In this document: piece after piece, positions 16,802 through 25,876 of the stretch
Layout of the letters: each line of letters begins with the position of its first letter
Position numbering within the stretch: the first letter of the stretch is position 1
Assembly: GCF_000770675.1 (NCBI RefSeq)
Contig: NZ_AVBG01000008.1
Span: 62,001-126,000, forward strand
Source: Pontibacillus chungwhensis BH030062
GTDB taxonomy: Bacteria; Bacillota; Bacilli; Bacillales; BH030062
Direction of reading: 5' to 3'
Length of the DNA stretch: 64,000 bases
The notes under the pieces: generated by a model
Seen by the model: the letters and a program-made list of their open reading frames with translations, nothing else
Databases searched by the model: none
What the model was told of the DNA's origin: nothing
Made by a program: the position numbers and the translations under genes

Positions 16802-17254
16802 TTAACCATTTTCTTTTTTATAGTAACCCATCGCATCAAAGTCTGAATTGCTAATCGGGACGTGCACCATATCAATCGAGCGTTGTTCTTTAGGTTTTGA
16901 TAACTCCATATAAACGTGTTTAGATAAACCAAGCCCTGCTTCTTCAGCTTCAACAATCGTTTGAGCGTAGAACACTTTCTCTATGCCGGCGAAATACATA
17001 GCTGTTAAACACATTGGACAAGGCTCGCCACTTGCGTACATCACACAACCTTTAAGATCTGTTTGTCCCAACTTCTCTTGCGCCCTACGTATAGCTTCCA
17101 TTTCCGCATGTGCACTAACATCGTACCTTTGGTGTGTACGATTTACATCTTCCGCTACAATTTCATTCCCTTTTACAAGAACTGCCCCGAACGGCGTTCC
17201 ACCTTCGCTCACGTTCTGAACTGCTAACTCTAAAGCTCTTGTTATAGGATCCAT
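16802..17254 (-). CDS. guaD: Guanine deaminase-like nucleoside/nucleobase deaminase
   Basis: 150 residues of the cytidine-deaminase fold. Zinc ligands and catalytic Glu: HAEME (His49, Glu51) and PCPMC (Cys79, Cys82). GGTPFGAVLVK and the C-terminal swapped segment ending GYYKKENG fit the B. subtilis GuaD type of guanine deaminase rather than tRNA adenosine deaminase; substrate is inferred. Single gene, upstream of the sucrose promoter on the same strand with only weak separation. Confidence 0.85.
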   Translation of the reverse strand: MDPITRALELAVQNVSEGGTPFGAVLVKGNEIVAEDVNRTHQRYDVSAHAEMEAIRRAQEKLGQTDLKGCVMYASGEPCPMCLTAMYFAGIEKVFYAQTIVEAEEAGLGLSKHVYMELSKPKEQRSIDMVHVPISNSDFDAMGYYKKENG

Positions 17255-17324
17255 ATCTACGCCTCCTTTTCCCTTTTCATATTATGTACCCGTTCTTTCT
17301 CTATTAAAGTATCCTGATTGGCAC

Positions 17325-17356
17325 AAAAAATGCTCCAGGCATAATAACCTGGAGCA
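17325..17356 (-). terminator. Terminator of the CAP-domain gene
   Basis: Stem TGCTCCAGG / CCTGGAGCA with a T-run on the minus strand, directly after the stop codon. Confidence 0.85.
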
Positions 17357-17366
17357 CGAAGAGATC

Positions 17367-18101
17367 TTACTTTCCAATAAATTGTTGTGTCCATACATTA
17401 CCGTTCTCAACGAAACCAACACCAATGTGTGTATAGTTTTCGTTTAGGATATTTGCACGATGACCTTCACTATTCATCCAAGCATCCACCACTTCTTGAG
17501 GGGTTTGTTGCCCTTTAGCAATGTTTTCACCTGCTGTGCGATATTCAATACCAAATTGTTTCATCATATCAAATGGAGAACCGTACGTTGGACTATCATG
17601 AGAGAAGTAGCCATTTTGGGCCATATCTTGAGACTTTTTCTCGGCTACATTACTCAACTCTTTATCAATCTCAAGCGGTTCTAAGCCCTGTGCTGCACGC
17701 TCTTCGTTTGTCAGTTCAACCACTTTCTGCTCAAACTGACTGAGTGCATTTGCTTGTTGTTGCTCCTGTTGCTTTTGAGTTTGGGTAGGCTCTTGTTGTT
17801 GCGGAGCCGGTGCTTGCTGTTTAGCAGGTGCAGGTGTTGCTTCCTCTTGTTGCTCAGGCTTCTCTTGTTGAGGTTTTTCTATTGGTTGTTCATTTGTTTG
17901 ATTCCATTTTATTTCATAGTTTGATAGAAAATCGTTCATCCATTGATTTACTTGTTCTTGGCTGACTTGTTGTCCACTTTCTAATTGGAACGTCTTCGTC
18001 TTAAATGAATCTTGAGACTGTGCATGTGCGTCAGATTGCATCACGCCTCCTGCCATAAGAGATGCTGCAAGAGCAGTAGTAATCGTAACTTTCTTAAACA
18101 T
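17367..18101 (-). CDS. Secreted CAP-domain protein (YkwD-like)
   Basis: 244 residues: signal peptide (cleavage near AHA-QS, residue 26), a short helical region, a Q/P/E-rich linker (about 70-115) that may span the cell wall, and a C-terminal CAP domain (about 120-244) with VVELTNEERAAQGL, AQNGYFSHDSP, AGENIAKGQ, SEGHRANIL and HIGVGF. The tetrad His and Glu residues are present. AGGAGGAG precedes ATG 18101; an upstream extension of 43 codons has no site. Similar proteins are abundant in the secretome or spores of Bacillus; role unknown. Confidence 0.92.
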   Translation of the reverse strand: MFKKVTITTALAASLMAGGVMQSDAHAQSQDSFKTKTFQLESGQQVSQEQVNQWMNDFLSNYEIKWNQTNEQPIEKPQQEKPEQQEEATPAPAKQQAPAPQQQEPTQTQKQQEQQQANALSQFEQKVVELTNEERAAQGLEPLEIDKELSNVAEKKSQDMAQNGYFSHDSPTYGSPFDMMKQFGIEYRTAGENIAKGQQTPQEVVDAWMNSEGHRANILNENYTHIGVGFVENGNVWTQQFIGK

Positions 18102-18340
18102 GTAATCTCCTCCTGTAGAGTTCTTGTTTGGAACACATTCATCATACCACCGGATTTTATGTAATATTTTTGGTATAGATTTACACGAGAGGATATCGAA
18201 ACGAATTTCTATTATCGAAAAAGGACTCAATTATTGATATTCCGAACTAAAATACAGATAGAAACGGGCTTCAAATCCATTCCATATATAACCTATAATA
18301 GTATAATTTTTAAAGGAATTGCTATTGACGTCTATAAAAG

Positions 18341-18372
18341 AAAGCCTCCCTTGTAACATTAAGGGAGGCTTT
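18341..18372 (-). terminator. Terminator of the Cys-cluster gene
   Basis: AAAGCCTCCCTT / AAGGGAGGCTTT stem with T-rich tail on the minus strand. Confidence 0.85.
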
Positions 18373-18389
18373 GTAAACTTGTTGTTACA

Positions 18390-19142
18390 TTATTTCTGTT
18401 GTTCTTCTGAGATCCATTGCTTGGCCCAGTTCGCAAGATAGTCATAGTTCCAAACGTCTGACGGATAGTCTATAAACATCTCTTCTCCGTCTTCATACAG
18501 TTCTTGAAGAACCTCATTTAATGAACCCATATAAAAGTCATAAAGGAATTCATAACTAATCGTTTCCTTTGGCATATAGTTATCCGCACAAACCTGTGGA
18601 TCTGCATAGTTCACATACGTTCGGCACGGGATTGGCCTGATTTCATAAGCCATACACATGTTACTCTCTGTATCTAACATTGGACAAGGAACCTGTGAAG
18701 CAATGTATTTCTTCTTAAACTCAGGGTCATTCTCGTGATCAATGGACGTAACATGTTCAATTTCTTCCTTATAATTAGCCTGCCACTTTTTCAAATGATC
18801 CATAATACGCTGCTTACGATCCGCTGGCCAATGATCAATGATCCGCTTCATTGTTTTTGCTTCAAGTTCGGTAATAATAATTGGGAAGTAACAACAAAAC
18901 GCACATCCCATAAAACAAGAAGCTTTAACATCCATGAATTGTTCCATGTTGCTCATTTCTTCATTAACTTGTTGAAGAAATTGCTGAAACCCATCCATTA
19001 TAATCTCATCAGCCGACCGTTCACTCGCCAATAGCTGATCCGTAATCGAAGCAAAATATCTATCATTTAACTCGTACTGTTCATTTAACGATTCAATACG
19101 TTTTAAAATGTCTTCATATGACAAATAGTGCTGTGATGTCAC
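18390..19142 (-). CDS. YkgJ-family cysteine-cluster protein (UPF0153-like)
   Basis: 250 residues, soluble. Cysteines at CFMGCAFCCYF and VPCPMLDxxxxMCMAYEIRPIPCRTY form the pattern of the YkgJ/UPF0153 family, believed to bind an iron-sulfur cluster or zinc. GTG start at 19142 with AAAGGGTG upstream. Function unknown; single gene with its own terminator. Confidence 0.82.
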   Translation of the reverse strand: MTSQHYLSYEDILKRIESLNEQYELNDRYFASITDQLLASERSADEIIMDGFQQFLQQVNEEMSNMEQFMDVKASCFMGCAFCCYFPIIITELEAKTMKRIIDHWPADRKQRIMDHLKKWQANYKEEIEHVTSIDHENDPEFKKKYIASQVPCPMLDTESNMCMAYEIRPIPCRTYVNYADPQVCADNYMPKETISYEFLYDFYMGSLNEVLQELYEDGEEMFIDYPSDVWNYDYLANWAKQWISEEQQK

Positions 19143-19505
19143 ACCTTACACCCTTTCCTAAACCTTACCTACTCACAATAGTTTAACATCAGCTCTTACA
19201 TTTGTACTAGTTTAAAGGGGAATTCAAACACCCTGAAACACCATCCATATTTTGTAACCTCCTTTAAAAAGGGAGAAGGCGCCCCAAAGACAAACTTCCC
19301 TCAATAAACGGAACGTCCTCAACCAAGTCCCAGCTTCAAGCCTTTCACATATATGGAGGATATATGAAACGAATAAAAACAAGAGTAAACATAAACACGA
19401 CCAAAAAAATAAAGGGATACCCTTTCACTAGCTTGGGAAAGATGGTACAATGACAACGATGATTAATGCTCTTTATTAAATGCTATAGAAGAAAGGATGT
19501 TAGCC
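19143..19505. other. Intergenic region, one doubtful micro-ORF
   Basis: AT-rich. A 29-codon frame at 19364-19453 (plus, MKRIKTRVNI...) has GGAGG 4 nt before its ATG, but the spacing is short and its 3' end contains a TACAAT that looks like the -10 of the following DUF2639 gene (19447-19452). I therefore regard it as probably not coding. Nothing else is seen. Confidence 0.4.
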
Positions 19506-19640
19506 ATGCATATCGGAAGCAAAGGTTGGTATGTTAACGAACTTAAAAAAGCTGGCATGAGCCGTTACGAAGGCCGCAAGCTTGAAAGCTATAAAAAGCA
19601 CATTCTTGCAAACCTATACTTCGGCAAAGTTGCTAAGTAA
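19506..19640 (+). CDS. DUF2639 small protein (YflJ-like)
   Basis: 44 residues: MHIGSKGWYVNELKKAG..., then RYEGRKLESYKKHILANL, which matches the DUF2639 family (B. subtilis YflJ). Function unknown; small, basic, cytoplasmic. AAAGGATG lies before the ATG, a candidate -10 TACAAT lies about 55 nt upstream, and a strong terminator follows 11 nt after the stop, so it is a self-contained gene. Confidence 0.88.
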   Translation: MHIGSKGWYVNELKKAGMSRYEGRKLESYKKHILANLYFGKVAK

Positions 19641-19650
19641 GGTTGCTTGA

Positions 19651-19687
19651 AAAACAGAGAGTCCTCGCGCTCTCTGTTTTTTTATGT
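19651..19687 (+). terminator. Terminator of the DUF2639 gene
   Basis: AAAACAGAGAG / CTCTCTGTTTT stem followed by a seven-T run. Confidence 0.9.
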
Positions 19688-19767
19688 TTAAATAACCTCA
19701 TCCTTCATTAGCCATTGGAATATATTGTGCACAAATCACGACGTCTGACACCCCCATAAAACTTGGT

Positions 19768-19787
19768 CTATAGGAGAATACCTATAG
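19768..19787. promoter_or_regulatory. Palindrome upstream of mreBH
   Basis: CTATAGG-AGAATA-CCTATAG, a perfect 7-bp inverted repeat 31 bp before the mreBH start codon. It could be an operator or a short RNA hairpin; no regulator can be assigned. Confidence 0.45.
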
Positions 19788-19818
19788 GAAGAAATACATC
19801 ATTGGAGGAACGCTACAC

Positions 19819-20826
19819 ATGTTTTCTAATGCAGAAATTGGTATTGATTTAGGTACTGCGAACGTTTTAATCTATTCTAAAAATAAAGGGATTGTTTTAA
19901 ACGAACCCTCTGTTGTAGCTATTGATACAGAAACTAAAAATGTTTTAGCTGTCGGAAAAGAAGCGAAACAAATGGTCGGGAAAACTCCTAAGAACGTAAT
20001 CCCGATCCGCCCTCTTCGAGAAGGCGTTATTGCGGACTATGACATTACCGCACAAATGTTAAAAGAAATGCTTAAAAAGGTCAGTAAGAAGATGGGCCTT
20101 TCTATGCGTAAACCGAACGTAGTCATTTGCACACCGTCTGGTTCTACATCGGTGGAACGTCGAGCGATCCATAACGCTGTAAAAAGTTACGGCGCAAAAC
20201 ATGTTCACTTAATTGAAGAGCCTGTAGCAGCAGCAATTGGTGCTGACCTTCCTGTAAGTGACCCTGTCGCAAACGTTGTGCTTGATATCGGTGGTGGTAC
20301 AAGCGAAGTAGCCATTATCTCCTTTGGTGGCGTCGTATCTTGCCGCTCGGTTCGAAATGGCGGAGACACAATGGATGAAGAAATCGTCCAACACGTACGC
20401 CGAAACTACAATGTACTGATCGGTGAACGAACAGCTGAAGAGATTAAAATCAACATCGGCTATGCACTAGTCGATCACGAAGAAATAACGATGGAAGTAC
20501 GAGGCCGCGATATGGTAACTGGCTTACCTAAGACGATTACACTTAGCTCAGGAGAAGTCCAATCTGCCTTACGCGAAAACCTTGAAAACATTCTTGAAAC
20601 CGTCCGCGCCACGCTAGAAGATTGCCCACCTGAACTAAGCGGTGATATTGTAGACCACGGCGTTGTCATTACAGGCGGAGGTGCCTTATTAAATGGTATG
20701 GAAGAATGGTTAAGCAGTGAGATCTCTGTTCCTGTTCACCTTGCTCCAAACCCATTGGAATCTGTTGCAATCGGCACAGGCCGTTCCTTACAAATGATCC
20801 AAAAACTTCAAAAAGCTGCAAAATAA
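19819..20826 (+). CDS. mreBH: Rod-shape actin homologue MreBH
   Basis: 335 residues, bacterial actin fold. Phosphate-binding motifs [12 protein letters not shown] and [31 protein letters not shown], and [15 protein letters not shown] near the C-terminus. The sequence follows B. subtilis MreBH more closely than Mbl or Mre[15 protein letters not shown] at the N-terminus, [28 protein letters not shown], ending LQKAAK. It also stands alone rather than in an mreBCD operon. It guides peptidoglycan synthesis and hydrolases along the cell cylinder. Ribosome site TTGGAGGAACG. Confidence 0.93.
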   Translation: MFSNAEIGIDLGTANVLIYSKNKGIVLNEPSVVAIDTETKNVLAVGKEAKQMVGKTPKNVIPIRPLREGVIADYDITAQMLKEMLKKVSKKMGLSMRKPNVVICTPSGSTSVERRAIHNAVKSYGAKHVHLIEEPVAAAIGADLPVSDPVANVVLDIGGGTSEVAIISFGGVVSCRSVRNGGDTMDEEIVQHVRRNYNVLIGERTAEEIKINIGYALVDHEEITMEVRGRDMVTGLPKTITLSSGEVQSALRENLENILETVRATLEDCPPELSGDIVDHGVVITGGGALLNGMEEWLSSEISVPVHLAPNPLESVAIGTGRSLQMIQKLQKAAK

Positions 20827-20827
20827 C

Positions 20828-20865
20828 AAAAAGGCTGTCCTACTAATGGTAGGACAGCCTTTTTG
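20828..20865 (+). terminator. Terminator of mreBH
   Basis: AAAAAGGCTGTCCTA / TAGGACAGCCTTTTT stem, 2 nt after the stop. Confidence 0.92.
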
Positions 20866-21049
20866 TTTTGGGTTGGAGCTTTTAGGCCATACTCTTCCAT
20901 TTCCTGTCATGCCCACTCTTTTCATACTCGTGTTGACATCACCGACCGATGCACGTAAAATATTTTAGTAAGTAAAAGCATAAAAGCATAAAAGCGTTAA
21001 AGCGAATTGTATACATCTTAGATTTTTCACTATGAAAGGATTGCACTCT

Positions 21050-22474
21050 ATGAATAAACAACCTAGCTTTCTACTAGCTCTGTTCCCGCCAGCTGCCCTT
21101 ATTGCAGCGGCCGCGTACTCCATTCCGAATGAGTTGGGCATGTTCCTTCCCTTAATCATTGGAATTGTTGCTACGAGTATCGTTGGAATGATTACAGGCA
21201 ACTCATGGGACGAGCTACAAGAATATATGAAAAACGGAGTCTCCAGGGCTTTACCTGCTATTTTCATCCTATTTATTATTGGTACCATCGTTGGATCGTG
21301 GATGCTAAGCGGTACGATCCCTTCCATTATCTATTACGGATTAGAATTTATTAAACCGAGTCTATTCCTTCCTACCATTGCCTTAACAACAGGTGTGGTG
21401 GCCATTACACTCGGAAGTTCATTCACCGCCATTGCTACAGTGGGTGTAGCATTCATGGCAATCGGAGCCGGTATGGGAATACCAGACCCTTATATCGTCG
21501 GCGCATTAGTATCAGGCGCATTCTTTGGTGACAAGATTTCACCACTATCCGATACAACCAATATTGCTCCGGCTATGGTTGGGGTAAACCTTTTTGATCA
21601 CGTGCGACATATGCTCTGGGATACGATCCCTGCATTTGGTATTAGTTTAATTTTATTCTGGTTCCTTGGTTTAAACGCAGGAGGAGGCGCCGCTCAATCA
21701 GAGAAGATCTCTTCCATTATGAGCGGCCTAACTGACACGTTCACCATTCACCCATTACTTCTGGCTCTACCAGTTATTACGATTGTCTTAATCGTGAAGC
21801 GATTGCCAGCAGTGCCTTCCCTTGTGATCGTGAGCGTGATTGGAGGAATCGTGGCCTTCTTCGTTCAAGGCAGTTCACTTGCTCAGATTATGGGCGCTAT
21901 GACAGATGGCTTCGCTCCAAGCACAAGTTCAGAGACATTAAATGCTTTATTCGATCAAGGCGGAGGCGTGACATCCATGCTTCCAACAATCGGTTTAATT
22001 ATTGCTGCAACAGCACTTGGCGGTGTCCTTGAAGGAACAGGAATCTTCACAGTTCTATTAAATCGCATCGTCAATACGATTCAATCCACAGGGTCACTCG
22101 TGTTACGCACAGTTCTCTCAACGCTCGTTGTTGCCTTTACAAGTGGTGAGCAATACTTGTCAGTAATTCTCCCATCCCGTGCAATGGCTGAAGCATATGA
22201 GAAACAAGGGGTTCACCCGAAGAACTTATCTCGTACCGTGGAAGCAGCTGGTACGGTGGGAATCAACTTAGTTCCATGGGGAGTCACGGCCCTGTTTGTT
22301 AGCAATATTACAAACGTTAGCCCATATAGCTTCATCCCATTTATCTTCTTTGCTTATCTCGTGATCGGCATCAACTTATTCTACGGGTACACCGGGATCT
22401 CTATTACAAAAGCAGACTCTCAATCAGAGCAAGGCGAACAACAAGAAGGGGACAGGTTCCCTGTAGCACGTTAA
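21050..22474 (+). CDS. NhaC-family Na+/H+ antiporter
   Basis: 474 residues with about 11-12 membrane segments. Characteristic NhaC features: TLGSSFTAIATVGVAFMAIG, GAFFGDKISPLSDTTNIAPAMVGVNLFDHVRHM, and SGEQYLSVILPSRAM near the C-terminus. It exchanges Na+ for H+ (some relatives exchange malate/lactate or amino acids with cations), fitting a salt-tolerant cell. ATG 21050 is preferred over 21032 because AAAGGA lies 9 nt before it. The last codons overlap the terminator. Confidence 0.88.
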   Translation: MNKQPSFLLALFPPAALIAAAAYSIPNELGMFLPLIIGIVATSIVGMITGNSWDELQEYMKNGVSRALPAIFILFIIGTIVGSWMLSGTIPSIIYYGLEFIKPSLFLPTIALTTGVVAITLGSSFTAIATVGVAFMAIGAGMGIPDPYIVGALVSGAFFGDKISPLSDTTNIAPAMVGVNLFDHVRHMLWDTIPAFGISLILFWFLGLNAGGGAAQSEKISSIMSGLTDTFTIHPLLLALPVITIVLIVKRLPAVPSLVIVSVIGGIVAFFVQGSSLAQIMGAMTDGFAPSTSSETLNALFDQGGGVTSMLPTIGLIIAATALGGVLEGTGIFTVLLNRIVNTIQSTGSLVLRTVLSTLVVAFTSGEQYLSVILPSRAMAEAYEKQGVHPKNLSRTVEAAGTVGINLVPWGVTALFVSNITNVSPYSFIPFIFFAYLVIGINLFYGYTGISITKADSQSEQGEQQEGDRFPVAR

Positions 22475-22502
22475 CACGCTACAGGGGGCCTGTCCCCCTT
22501 TT
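22446..22502. terminator. Terminator shared by convergent transporter genes
   Basis: AAGGGGACAGG ... CCTGTCCCCCTT with an inner CCCTGTAGC / GCTACAGGG stem and TTTT tail. The outer left arm is inside the antiporter's coding sequence. Confidence 0.8.
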
Positions 22503-22507
22503 ACCAT

Positions 22508-23854
22508 CTAGCGGAAGTCATGTAAGTAAGTCTTCCATGTTTTTTTAATCATTTTCGTTAAGCCAAGGAGAGCAAGAATGTTTGGAATGACCATTAAAGC
22601 GTTAAACGTATCAGCCATTTCCCAAACAAAATCAACTTGAACGAGAGCTCCCAATACAATGCAAGTTAAAACAATACTTCTGTAAAACGGAACACCTTTT
22701 TCTCCAAACAGAAACTTTACATTCACTTCGCCGAAATAAGCCCATCCAAGGATTGTTGTAAATGCAAAGAAAAGTAAACAGATCGCGATAAACGGAGTTC
22801 CAAATGAACCCAAGCCTCGTGCAAACCCCTCTTGAGTAATCGCACTCGCTTCTAACCCAGATTTATGAGCATCTGTTAATAGCACGACCATAGCCGTTAA
22901 CGTACAAATAACAACAGTATCAATAAATACACCGACCATCGCAACTAACCCTTGTTGGGCTGGGTGTTTCACGTTTGCAACAGCATGAGCATGTGGTGTT
23001 GAACCCATACCTGCTTCGTTTGAAAATAACCCACGCGCAATTCCATAACGCACCGCTTCTTTAATCGTCGCTCCAAGTACACCACCACCTGCAGCTTCCG
23101 GGCTAATAGCTGATTGAACAATCAACTTTAAAGTCGGAATGACCTGATCAGCATGCAAGAACAAGATAACAAGACTTCCTATGATATAAAGGAGCGCCAT
23201 CACAGGAACAACATTCCCAGCGAATGTTGAAATACGGCTAATTCCTCCAAATAGAATGAGCCCAACAAAGAAGGCAATGAACAAGCCCAAGGTCACATTA
23301 AAGAATTGAGAATGATTTCCGATTGCTTCGTTCATAGCTACAGTAATCGCATTGGATTGAACCATGTTCCCCACAAACCCTAACGCGAAAATAATCGCAA
23401 TCGCGAAAAAGCCTGCAAGCCAGCGACTGCCTAGACCATCTCTTATATAATAAGCAGGACCACCATACACCTGATCCCCTTTTTTCACTTTATACACTTG
23501 CGAAAGCACCGCTTCAGCAAAGATTGTCGCCATTCCAAAGAAAGAACTAATCCACATCCAGAAAATTGCCCCGGGACCACCAGCAGCAATCGCCGTTGCT
23601 ACACCAGCGAGGTTTCCTGTACCAACTTGCGCTGAAATGGATGTAGCGAGTGCCTTAAACGAATTAATACCGTCTTCCTCCTGCTTTTTAAACAAAGGGG
23701 CAAACGTACGCTTAAATCCTTCCCCTAAAAAGCGAACTTGAATGAAACCAAGCTGTATCGTTAACCACAGACCTGTTCCAAGTAAAAAAAGGAGCATAAC
23801 CGGCCCCCATAAAAAACTGTTAATCTGCTCAAATGTAGTTGTTAGAAATTCCAC
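22508..23854 (-). CDS. Sodium:alanine symporter (AGCS family, AlsT-like)
   Basis: 448 residues with about 10-11 membrane segments. Family signatures: SAQVGTGNLAGVATAIAAGGPGAIFWMW, VYGGPAYYIRDGLGSRWLA, GLFSNEAGMGSTPHAHA. Na+- or H+-coupled uptake of alanine, glycine or glutamine; exact substrate unknown. The GTG at 23854 (MEFLTTT) has GAGAGG 8 nt upstream, better than the ATG nine codons earlier. Confidence 0.92.
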   Translation of the reverse strand: MEFLTTTFEQINSFLWGPVMLLFLLGTGLWLTIQLGFIQVRFLGEGFKRTFAPLFKKQEEDGINSFKALATSISAQVGTGNLAGVATAIAAGGPGAIFWMWISSFFGMATIFAEAVLSQVYKVKKGDQVYGGPAYYIRDGLGSRWLAGFFAIAIIFALGFVGNMVQSNAITVAMNEAIGNHSQFFNVTLGLFIAFFVGLILFGGISRISTFAGNVVPVMALLYIIGSLVILFLHADQVIPTLKLIVQSAISPEAAGGGVLGATIKEAVRYGIARGLFSNEAGMGSTPHAHAVANVKHPAQQGLVAMVGVFIDTVVICTLTAMVVLLTDAHKSGLEASAITQEGFARGLGSFGTPFIAICLLFFAFTTILGWAYFGEVNVKFLFGEKGVPFYRSIVLTCIVLGALVQVDFVWEMADTFNALMVIPNILALLGLTKMIKKTWKTYLHDFR

Positions 23855-23984
23855 AATGTATTCCTCTCGATCTCTTTTCATTATTCACGCATAATACTAT
23901 AGAAGAGTATATTACGTGCAAGCGTTTTACAGCAAGACATTTTCCACTGGGGGTAGACAGTAATTTATGGGAGGTGGAATCATA

Positions 23985-24014
23985 TAAAAAAGAGGCCCAT
24001 TTATAGGACCTCTT
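23985..24014 (-). terminator. Terminator of the LSm-like gene
   Basis: AAGAGG(T)CC / GG(C)CCTCTT stem followed by TTTTTTA on the minus strand. Confidence 0.65.
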
Positions 24015-24036
24015 CCATTATTGATCAAACGTTTGA

Positions 24037-24591
24037 TTAAAAGAAGAATGGATAGAACAGACGACCAATTCCGAAGAACGGGAAACGGTATCTTCTAAAT
24101 CGTCGGAAGCGTCTTGGATAACCATATCCATAACCACCACCGTATCCTCCGTAACCACCATAACCGCCATATCCAAACTGGCGCTCATCTGGTGATTCAT
24201 CATCTTCATCATCACCCATTGGAACAAGCATGTAGACATTTTCTTTATCTACTTCATCAATAATCCCTTCATACTGAGCACCATCCTGCATTTCGATGAT
24301 TACAAAGTAATGCATGTGACTCTTCGCTTGGTTTTGCTTATCTTTCACACTCATATTTTGAGAAGGTGACATGCCTCCACCTTGCCCCATGCCCTGCTGT
24401 GGCATTTGCATTCCATTTCCTTGACCCATGCCCTGCTGTGGCATTTGCATTCCGTTTCCTTGACCCATGCCCGGCTGTGGCATTTGCATTCCGTTTCCTT
24501 GGCCCATGCCTTGCTGTGGCATTTGCATTCCGTTTCCTTGGCCCATGCCTTGCTGTGGCATTTGCATATTAAATGGTTGCTGTTGATACAC
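24037..24591 (-). CDS. Low-complexity protein with Q/G/M repeats, small beta-barrel-like domain and Gly-Tyr/Arg tail
   Basis: 184 residues in three parts: residues 9-73 are 13-residue repeats (MQMPQQGMGQGNG), residues 92-125 (HYFVIIEMQDGAQYEGIIDEVDKENVYMLVP, quoted in part by its key pattern: VIIEMQDG, EGIIDEVD) look like an LSm/SH3-type small barrel, and the tail is GYGGYGG-rich then Arg/Phe-rich. I recall similar uncharacterised proteins in Bacillus; function unknown, possibly a surface or spore-layer protein. GTG start with AAAGGGGAG. Own terminator. Confidence 0.75.
   Translation of the reverse strand: MYQQQPFNMQMPQQGMGQGNGMQMPQQGMGQGNGMQMPQPGMGQGNGMQMPQQGMGQGNGMQMPQQGMGQGGGMSPSQNMSVKDKQNQAKSHMHYFVIIEMQDGAQYEGIIDEVDKENVYMLVPMGDDEDDESPDERQFGYGGYGGYGGYGGGYGYGYPRRFRRFRRYRFPFFGIGRLFYPFFF
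24391..24567. repeat. 39-bp tandem repeat, about 4.5 copies
   Basis: Units begin at 24391, 24430, 24469 and 24508, with a partial fifth at 24547. Copies differ by only one to three bases each, so the array is either recent or kept homogeneous. In frame with the LSm-like protein (13 residues per unit), so copy-number change would not break the gene. Confidence 0.92.
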
Positions 24592-24659
24592 ATTTATCTC
24601 CCCTTTATGTTTCTTAAGTCGATGTTAGTGTATTCTTTTGACTGGGTGAATGTGACACT

Positions 24660-25724
24660 TTACTGTGAGCGATCCTTTAAATCAGTACGGTAGAGTTTGT
24701 CGTCATCAGGTTCTGGCGTGCCCCTTCCATCCGTATTATTCGTTACAAAGTACAGAACATTTTCTTCTATAATCAAGTCGCGTATACGACCAACCCCATC
24801 TTTATAGATGCGAGACGTTCCTTTCTTTAAATCGAAGGCCCGTATCTGTTCCCCTCGCAACCCCGCCATATAGAGCTTTTCGTTATAGTATCTCAAGCCT
24901 GAAGGCGCCCAAGTGTCTTTTCCAGAGTGAAATAACGGTTTCTCCATACCAGCTTTCTGTTCATCCCCGCGAATGACAGGCCAGCCATAGTTTGAACCTG
25001 GTTTAATGAGATTAATTTCATCATAAGCTCTAGAGCCATGCTCAGCAGCATACATCGTACCATCCTCAGACCATGTCATTCCTTGTGGGTTACGATGGCC
25101 GTAGCTGTATATGTACGAGTTAGCAAAAGGATTATCTGAAGGGATTGAACCGTCAAGATTCATGCGCAAAATTTTACCTGCAAGGCTATTTCGATCCTGC
25201 GCACTACTTTCATTCGCAGCGTCCCCTGTAGAAATATATAGGAGCTGATCAGGTCCAATCTCTAAGCGTCCTCCATTATGAATATTACTACCTGGAATTC
25301 GATTAATCAGAACACCTTGCTCCTTCCAAGTGTCACCCTCAAGTTTCACCGTAATCACTCGGTTAAAACGCCCCTGAGCTTCATACGTATGGTACAGAAA
25401 CGCTAAACGGTTATTATCAAAATCAGGGTGAAGCACAAATCCGAGCAGACCGCCTTCTCCCTGTTGAACAACTGGCTTATCTAATTGAAGGGGCATCTCA
25501 TCTTTCGCTCCATCTTCTTGGACTTTCACAATCGTTCCACTGCGTTCGCTAATATAAAACGAATCCCCCACCTTATTGATATCCCAGGGCACATCAAGGT
25601 TCTTGGCAATGACCTCTCCTCTTTCCATTTGATCGTTCGTAACAGGTTCAGCTTCTTGTTTTTTTTCATCCGCCTGACACGCAACTAATGTTAGGGCAGT
25701 CATTCCCATTAAAATGTATTTCAT
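24660..25724 (-). CDS. PQQ-dependent sugar dehydrogenase-like lipoprotein (YliI family)
   Basis: 354 residues. Lipoprotein signal with lipobox LTLVAC (Cys about residue 19), then a six-bladed beta-propeller of the soluble glucose/aldose dehydrogenase type: VPWDI, GGLLGFVLHPDF, RVITVKLEG, NIHNGGRLEIGPDQLLYISTGDA, GHRNPQGMTW, AEHGSRAYDEINLI, APSGLRYY. Oxidises aldoses with PQQ in relatives; whether this cell supplies PQQ is unknown. ATG 25724 has GGAAGGGAT upstream; a longer frame has none. Confidence 0.88.
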   Translation of the reverse strand: MKYILMGMTALTLVACQADEKKQEAEPVTNDQMERGEVIAKNLDVPWDINKVGDSFYISERSGTIVKVQEDGAKDEMPLQLDKPVVQQGEGGLLGFVLHPDFDNNRLAFLYHTYEAQGRFNRVITVKLEGDTWKEQGVLINRIPGSNIHNGGRLEIGPDQLLYISTGDAANESSAQDRNSLAGKILRMNLDGSIPSDNPFANSYIYSYGHRNPQGMTWSEDGTMYAAEHGSRAYDEINLIKPGSNYGWPVIRGDEQKAGMEKPLFHSGKDTWAPSGLRYYNEKLYMAGLRGEQIRAFDLKKGTSRIYKDGVGRIRDLIIEENVLYFVTNNTDGRGTPEPDDDKLYRTDLKDRSQ

Positions 25725-25814
25725 TTGATCGATCCCTTCCGTCCTTTTACTTACACGTTTCCCCATAACTGACCAAATTAGACCCCGCATTCTACAGAGT
25801 TTCACAAACCACCA

Positions 25815-25848
25815 AAAAAACGACCAGGAAACATCCCCTGGTCGTTTT
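25815..25848 (-). terminator. Terminator of the yfcC-iadA operon
   Basis: AAACGACCAGG / CCTGGTCGTTT-type stem followed by seven T on the minus strand, about 30 nt after the iadA stop. Confidence 0.88.
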
Positions 25849-25876
25849 ATCGTAAAAACTGCAAAATAATTTCGGT

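Noticed and set aside
19364-19453. 29-codon plus-strand frame with GGAGG
   Set aside because: Spacing to ATG is only about 4 nt, and the frame's end overlaps the likely -10 of the DUF2639 gene.
19750-19787. Sigma-I promoter for mreBH (ACCCCC element at 19750-19755)
   Set aside because: The ACCCCC motif is present, as for B. subtilis mreBH, but no CGAA -10 is found at the right spacing.
24351-24693. Alternative-frame and antisense ORFs over the 39-bp tandem array
   Set aside because: The 39-bp period keeps all frames open; only the frame with a ribosome site and non-repeat domains is supported.
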